Assembly: GCA_019414665.1 (NCBI GenBank)
Contig: DXLO01000031.1
Coordinates: forward strand, 1-25,046
Source of the DNA: Bacteroides sp.
GTDB lineage: Bacteria; Bacteroidota; Bacteroidia; Bacteroidales; Bacteroidaceae
Length of the DNA: 25,046 bases
Direction: 5' to 3'
In this document: positions 23,466-25,046 of the stretch, piece by piece
Layout: every line of letters starts with the position of its first letter
Numbering within the stretch: position 1 is the first letter of the stretch
Translations under genes and position numbers: made by a program
Notes under the pieces: generated by a model
The model's database searches: none
Seen by the model: only the letters and a program-made list of their open reading frames with translations
What the model was told of the DNA's origin: nothing

Positions 23466-24986
23466 TTATTGAATTTCTGTAGCCTCAAAAATACATTCCT
23501 GAATATTGAAATACAAGTTATCTGTTGCTTTCAGACTCCATGGAAAGAGTCGGACATGCAGCTGTTTATGCGGCTGGAGGGTTGCTTGTATCGGAAGTAC
23601 TATTTTATGTTTGACTGCTACCGGACGTTGGGCTTCTCCAATATCTGTACGTGGATAAAAGTCTTTTCCTCTTGCATAGGCTGCCCGATAACAGATATCT
23701 CCATCTAACATGAAAGACACTTGTTTGACAAGCAAAGTCTTGTCTTTGCTCTCTATTATGATTTCTACATACCGGTTGGCAGCTTCATCAATATCTGCTG
23801 GCCAGTTTGCTCCTGTTATTGTATATTTTCCCTCATTGAAAGTAATTCCTTTCATTCCGGTAACTTTCCCCTGTATTGTGATATTTTGACTGTTTGTTAC
23901 TTCTTTGCATACAGCCTGTACCGGAAGTTTACGGCAATTGTCCCCATAACTGATTGTCACATAATCGGAGACTGTATTAGCTTTTCGAGGAGTGTAATGC
24001 AGGTAAAAACATTTGTTCCACAGTTTTCCGTTGGTGTAAGTGAGTACGAGTTCATTCTTTTCGTCCTTTGATTCTGGAGAATCCGTTAACGTCATACCCT
24101 CTGGAGCTTTCACTTTTAATGTACCCTGCTGGGGAGATAAATGTAGTCCAGTCAGGTCAAAGCATCTCGTGGCTTTGTCACCTGCATATATCGTATCAAA
24201 ATTAATCAGGGTAGGGTTCAATATTAAAGGAACATTGGTACGTATATATTTTTTTAGGATATCTTTTTCTCTCAAACCTTCTGCCGCAAGTTCTGCGTAG
24301 CATGCAGCTCCGGTAGCTTGTGTATGTGTTCCGTCAGTGGGAACATATATCTGTTTTACCGTAGCTGTTTCTCCTAATTGTTCCACAAAGGCTTTCGTTG
24401 ATGCTGTCATGTCTACGACTGGAACGTGCCGTTCTTGTGCTACATACTTCATTACTCGTACATAATTTAATGTAGAGTCATCGGGAGCGATACTCAGATC
24501 GTGGCATCCTTTCGGGCTGATTGTTCCGTCCTTCTGGAAATATCTTCTTACAATGGGAGTCACGAATATCGGTTTACCTCCCAACGAACGGGTTTCATCC
24601 ACATATTTTTCCAAATAAGATTTATAGGTAGTCCATGGAGCAGTACCTCTTCCGTCTGCACCGTCCTTTCCTCCTTCCTTTTCATCATTATGTGCAAACT
24701 GAATCAAGACATAGTCGCCTTTACGAAGATTGTTCTTTACCTTCTCCCATCTTCCTTCCTGATAGAATGAACGTGAACTGCGTCCTCCCCGGGCGTAATT
24801 AATTACTTCTACTTCTGGATAGAAAAATTCCTGAAACATTTCTCCCCATCCGCGTGTACGGGTTGTATTTTCTACATAATCGGCCATTGTTGAGTCACCA
24901 ATGGTGTGTACTCGTACTTCTTGTGCTGAAAGTAAAATGGTACTATATAGCCATAATGCTCCCAGACTCCAGTATTTTCTTTTCAT
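23466..24986 (-). CDS. Secreted SGNH hydrolase, rhamnogalacturonan acetylesterase-like
   Basis: This 506-residue protein starts at the ATG at 24986, which leads straight into a signal peptide ending near LLSAQ; an upstream ATG at 25019 would add 11 hydrophilic residues and is less likely. Residues 25-240 form an SGNH/GDSL esterase with all four blocks: GDSTM with the nucleophile S32, GGRSS (67-71), HND with N100, and DGTH with D218 and H221. The arrangement fits rhamnogalacturonan acetylesterases, which remove acetyl groups from pectin. The last 265 residues are an extra beta-rich region, probably one or two accessory domains, containing several Cys (such as YGDNC and AVCKE). It converges with the beta-galactosidase gene. 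Deacetylation of pectin-like glycans is the likely role; the exact substrate is uncertain. Confidence 0.85.
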   Translation of the reverse strand: MKRKYWSLGALWLYSTILLSAQEVRVHTIGDSTMADYVENTTRTRGWGEMFQEFFYPEVEVINYARGGRSSRSFYQEGRWEKVKNNLRKGDYVLIQFAHNDEKEGGKDGADGRGTAPWTTYKSYLEKYVDETRSLGGKPIFVTPIVRRYFQKDGTISPKGCHDLSIAPDDSTLNYVRVMKYVAQERHVPVVDMTASTKAFVEQLGETATVKQIYVPTDGTHTQATGAACYAELAAEGLREKDILKKYIRTNVPLILNPTLINFDTIYAGDKATRCFDLTGLHLSPQQGTLKVKAPEGMTLTDSPESKDEKNELVLTYTNGKLWNKCFYLHYTPRKANTVSDYVTISYGDNCRKLPVQAVCKEVTNSQNITIQGKVTGMKGITFNEGKYTITGANWPADIDEAANRYVEIIIESKDKTLLVKQVSFMLDGDICYRAAYARGKDFYPRTDIGEAQRPVAVKHKIVLPIQATLQPHKQLHVRLFPWSLKATDNLYFNIQECIFEATEIQ

Positions 24987-25021
24987 TGCGTGTAACCATT
25001 CTATTTTCCGCCACGACAATT

Positions 25022-25046
25022 TTATCGGCTGTTTTTCAGCCGATAA
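25022..25046. terminator. Hairpin at the right edge, possible terminator
   Basis: TTATCGGCTG (25022-25031), a loop of five T, and CAGCCGATAA (25037-25046) form a perfect 10-bp stem that reaches the end of the window. The stem may continue beyond it. It lies upstream of the SGNH gene and so probably ends a neighbouring transcript outside the window. Confidence 0.45.

Noticed and set aside
20138..25019. A polysaccharide utilization locus
   Set aside because: Two glycan-active enzymes are present, but no SusC/SusD pair, sensor or sigma/anti-sigma genes lie in the window, and the two genes are convergent rather than one operon.

Overview
The window looks like a chromosomal piece of a gut Bacteroidales genome of the Bacteroides/Phocaeicola type. 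The signs are moderate GC, several promoters of the Bacteroidota form (a TTTG-like -33 element, about 19 bp, then a -7 element TAnnTTTG), few Shine-Dalgarno sites, many secreted beta-barrels and surface lipoproteins, and recognisable Bacteroidales families (putative porin, DUF4421-like barrel, the radical SAM/lipoprotein pair, GH2 and SGNH polysaccharide enzymes). No rRNA, tRNA, CRISPR array or phage genes were seen. The only mobile element is one intact insertion sequence.

Layout, left to right. (1) 71-1654: an IS4-family insertion sequence with 16-bp terminal inverted repeats and an 8-bp target duplication, inserted about 33 bp before the chosen start of the next gene. (2) 1695-3258: a radical SAM/SPASM enzyme followed closely by a small lipoprotein, a pair known from family models but with no known product. 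(3) 3390-7245: prmA on the minus strand, divergent from a two-gene plus-strand unit that encodes a very unusual Trp/Tyr/Gly- and Ser/Arg-rich secreted protein and a FadL-type outer-membrane protein. (4) 7321-12372: a minus-strand run of a putative porin, a solute-binding protein, a Gfo/Idh/MocA oxidoreductase and a DUF4421-like barrel, with gaps of 13-36 bp. (5) 12520-15698: a minus-strand operon for a 2-oxoacid:ferredoxin oxidoreductase, in the order TPR protein, ferredoxin subunit, alpha, a 58-residue membrane protein, beta, gamma. (6) 16132-17244: a GHL10-like lipoprotein. (7) 17698-19992: a 764-residue Nfn-like flavin/Fe-S fusion protein behind a textbook Bacteroidota promoter. (8) 20138-23242: a GH2 beta-galactosidase, convergent with (9) 23466-24986, an SGNH (rhamnogalacturonan acetylesterase-like) hydrolase.

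Working together: regions 5 and 7 both deal with low-potential electrons. The oxidoreductase decarboxylates a 2-oxoacid and reduces ferredoxin, and the Nfn-like fusion could balance ferredoxin, NADH and NADPH. Regions 6, 8 and 9 fit periplasmic or surface glycan breakdown, but no SusC/SusD pair or regulator is in view, so this is not a complete polysaccharide utilization locus.

Most worth following up: the radical SAM/lipoprotein pair with the insertion sequence at its 5' edge; the WYG/SR low-complexity secreted protein; the 58-residue membrane protein inside the oxidoreductase operon; and a 4 x 22-bp array of degenerate palindromes at 17374-17461.
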